A stretch of DNA of 32,857 bases from Flavobacteriales bacterium (GTDB lineage Bacteria > Bacteroidota > Bacteroidia > UBA10329), in the NCBI GenBank assembly GCA_021741075.1, contig JAIOYO010000031.1, forward strand, positions 1-32,857. The letters are read 5' to 3'. Below are positions 32,841-32,857 of the stretch, in pieces; the first letter of the stretch is position 1; the number at the start of each line of letters is the position of its first letter. The notes beneath the pieces are model-generated. The model was not told the DNA's origin and made no database searches. It saw only the letters and a list, made by a program, of their open reading frames with translations. A program made the translations under genes and the position numbers.

Positions 32841-32857
32841 ATGGGATTAGTAACACC
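32841..32857 (+). CDS. atpF: F0F1 ATP synthase subunit b, first codons only
   Basis: Only 17 bases are in the window: ATG then codons for GLVT and part of a Pro codon. M(G/D)LVTP is the usual start of Bacteroidota subunit b, and it follows atpE as expected for the operon. The rest lies beyond the right edge. Confidence 0.7.

Overview
The window comes from a member of the Bacteroidota, most likely a Flavobacteriales-type marine or freshwater lineage. Three things point there. Promoters follow the phylum's TAnnTTTG -7 box and start codons lack Shine-Dalgarno sequences. Giant secreted proteins carry SprB, PKD and HYR modules and a type IX secretion (T9SS) C-terminal domain. Several gene orders are typical of the group: DUF4271-hemD, rnpA-S41 protease, and bactofilin-atpZ-atpB-atpE-atpF. 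No tRNA, rRNA, CRISPR, insertion sequence or prophage is visible, and no gap between genes exceeds 300 bases.

Layout. (1) 1-10562, minus strand: two tandem giant genes for surface or secreted proteins. The second in transcription order (3581 down to 1) runs off the left edge. Both contain arrays of a ~80-residue, four-cysteine HYR-like repeat. (2) 10713-16015: a Na/Pi cotransporter-PhoU fusion, a small lipoprotein, an orphan LuxE-like acyl-adenylating enzyme, tyrS, and a two-gene toxin-antitoxin module. A mosaic inverted-repeat element fills the gap between luxE-like and tyrS. (3) 16229-20617: a sulfotransferase-like gene coupled to a DUF255 thioredoxin-fold lipoprotein on the minus strand, divergent from DUF4271 and hemD. 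(4) 20694-24344: rnpA, ctpA and an O-antigen-ligase-like gene on the plus strand. (5) 24341-29982, minus strand: a hotdog thioesterase, two tandem paralogous GT39-type membrane glycosyltransferases and two GT2 glycosyltransferases, probably a surface-glycan operon. (6) 30117-32857: bactofilin, atpZ, a small membrane protein, atpB, atpE and the first codons of atpF.

How the genes fit together. The O-antigen ligase homologue, the GT2 pair and the GT39 pair form a cell-surface glycan block. The giant T9SS proteins could be attached to, or act on, the same surface. The right end is the membrane (Fo) part of the ATP synthase operon, preceded by assembly factors and a bactofilin. The rest is housekeeping: tyrosyl-tRNA charging, haem synthesis, RNase P, periplasmic proteolysis and phosphate transport.

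The strongest non-coding signals are a set of TAnnTTTG boxes very close to start codons (several transcripts would be nearly leaderless), two compact divergent promoter pairs, a 17-bp stem-loop between atpE and atpF, and two dispersed-repeat-like elements (14000-14088 and 30056-30090). I found no clear new defence or biosynthetic system. The most unusual items are the conserved cysteine-repeat stalks and the RNA- or DNA-structure elements.
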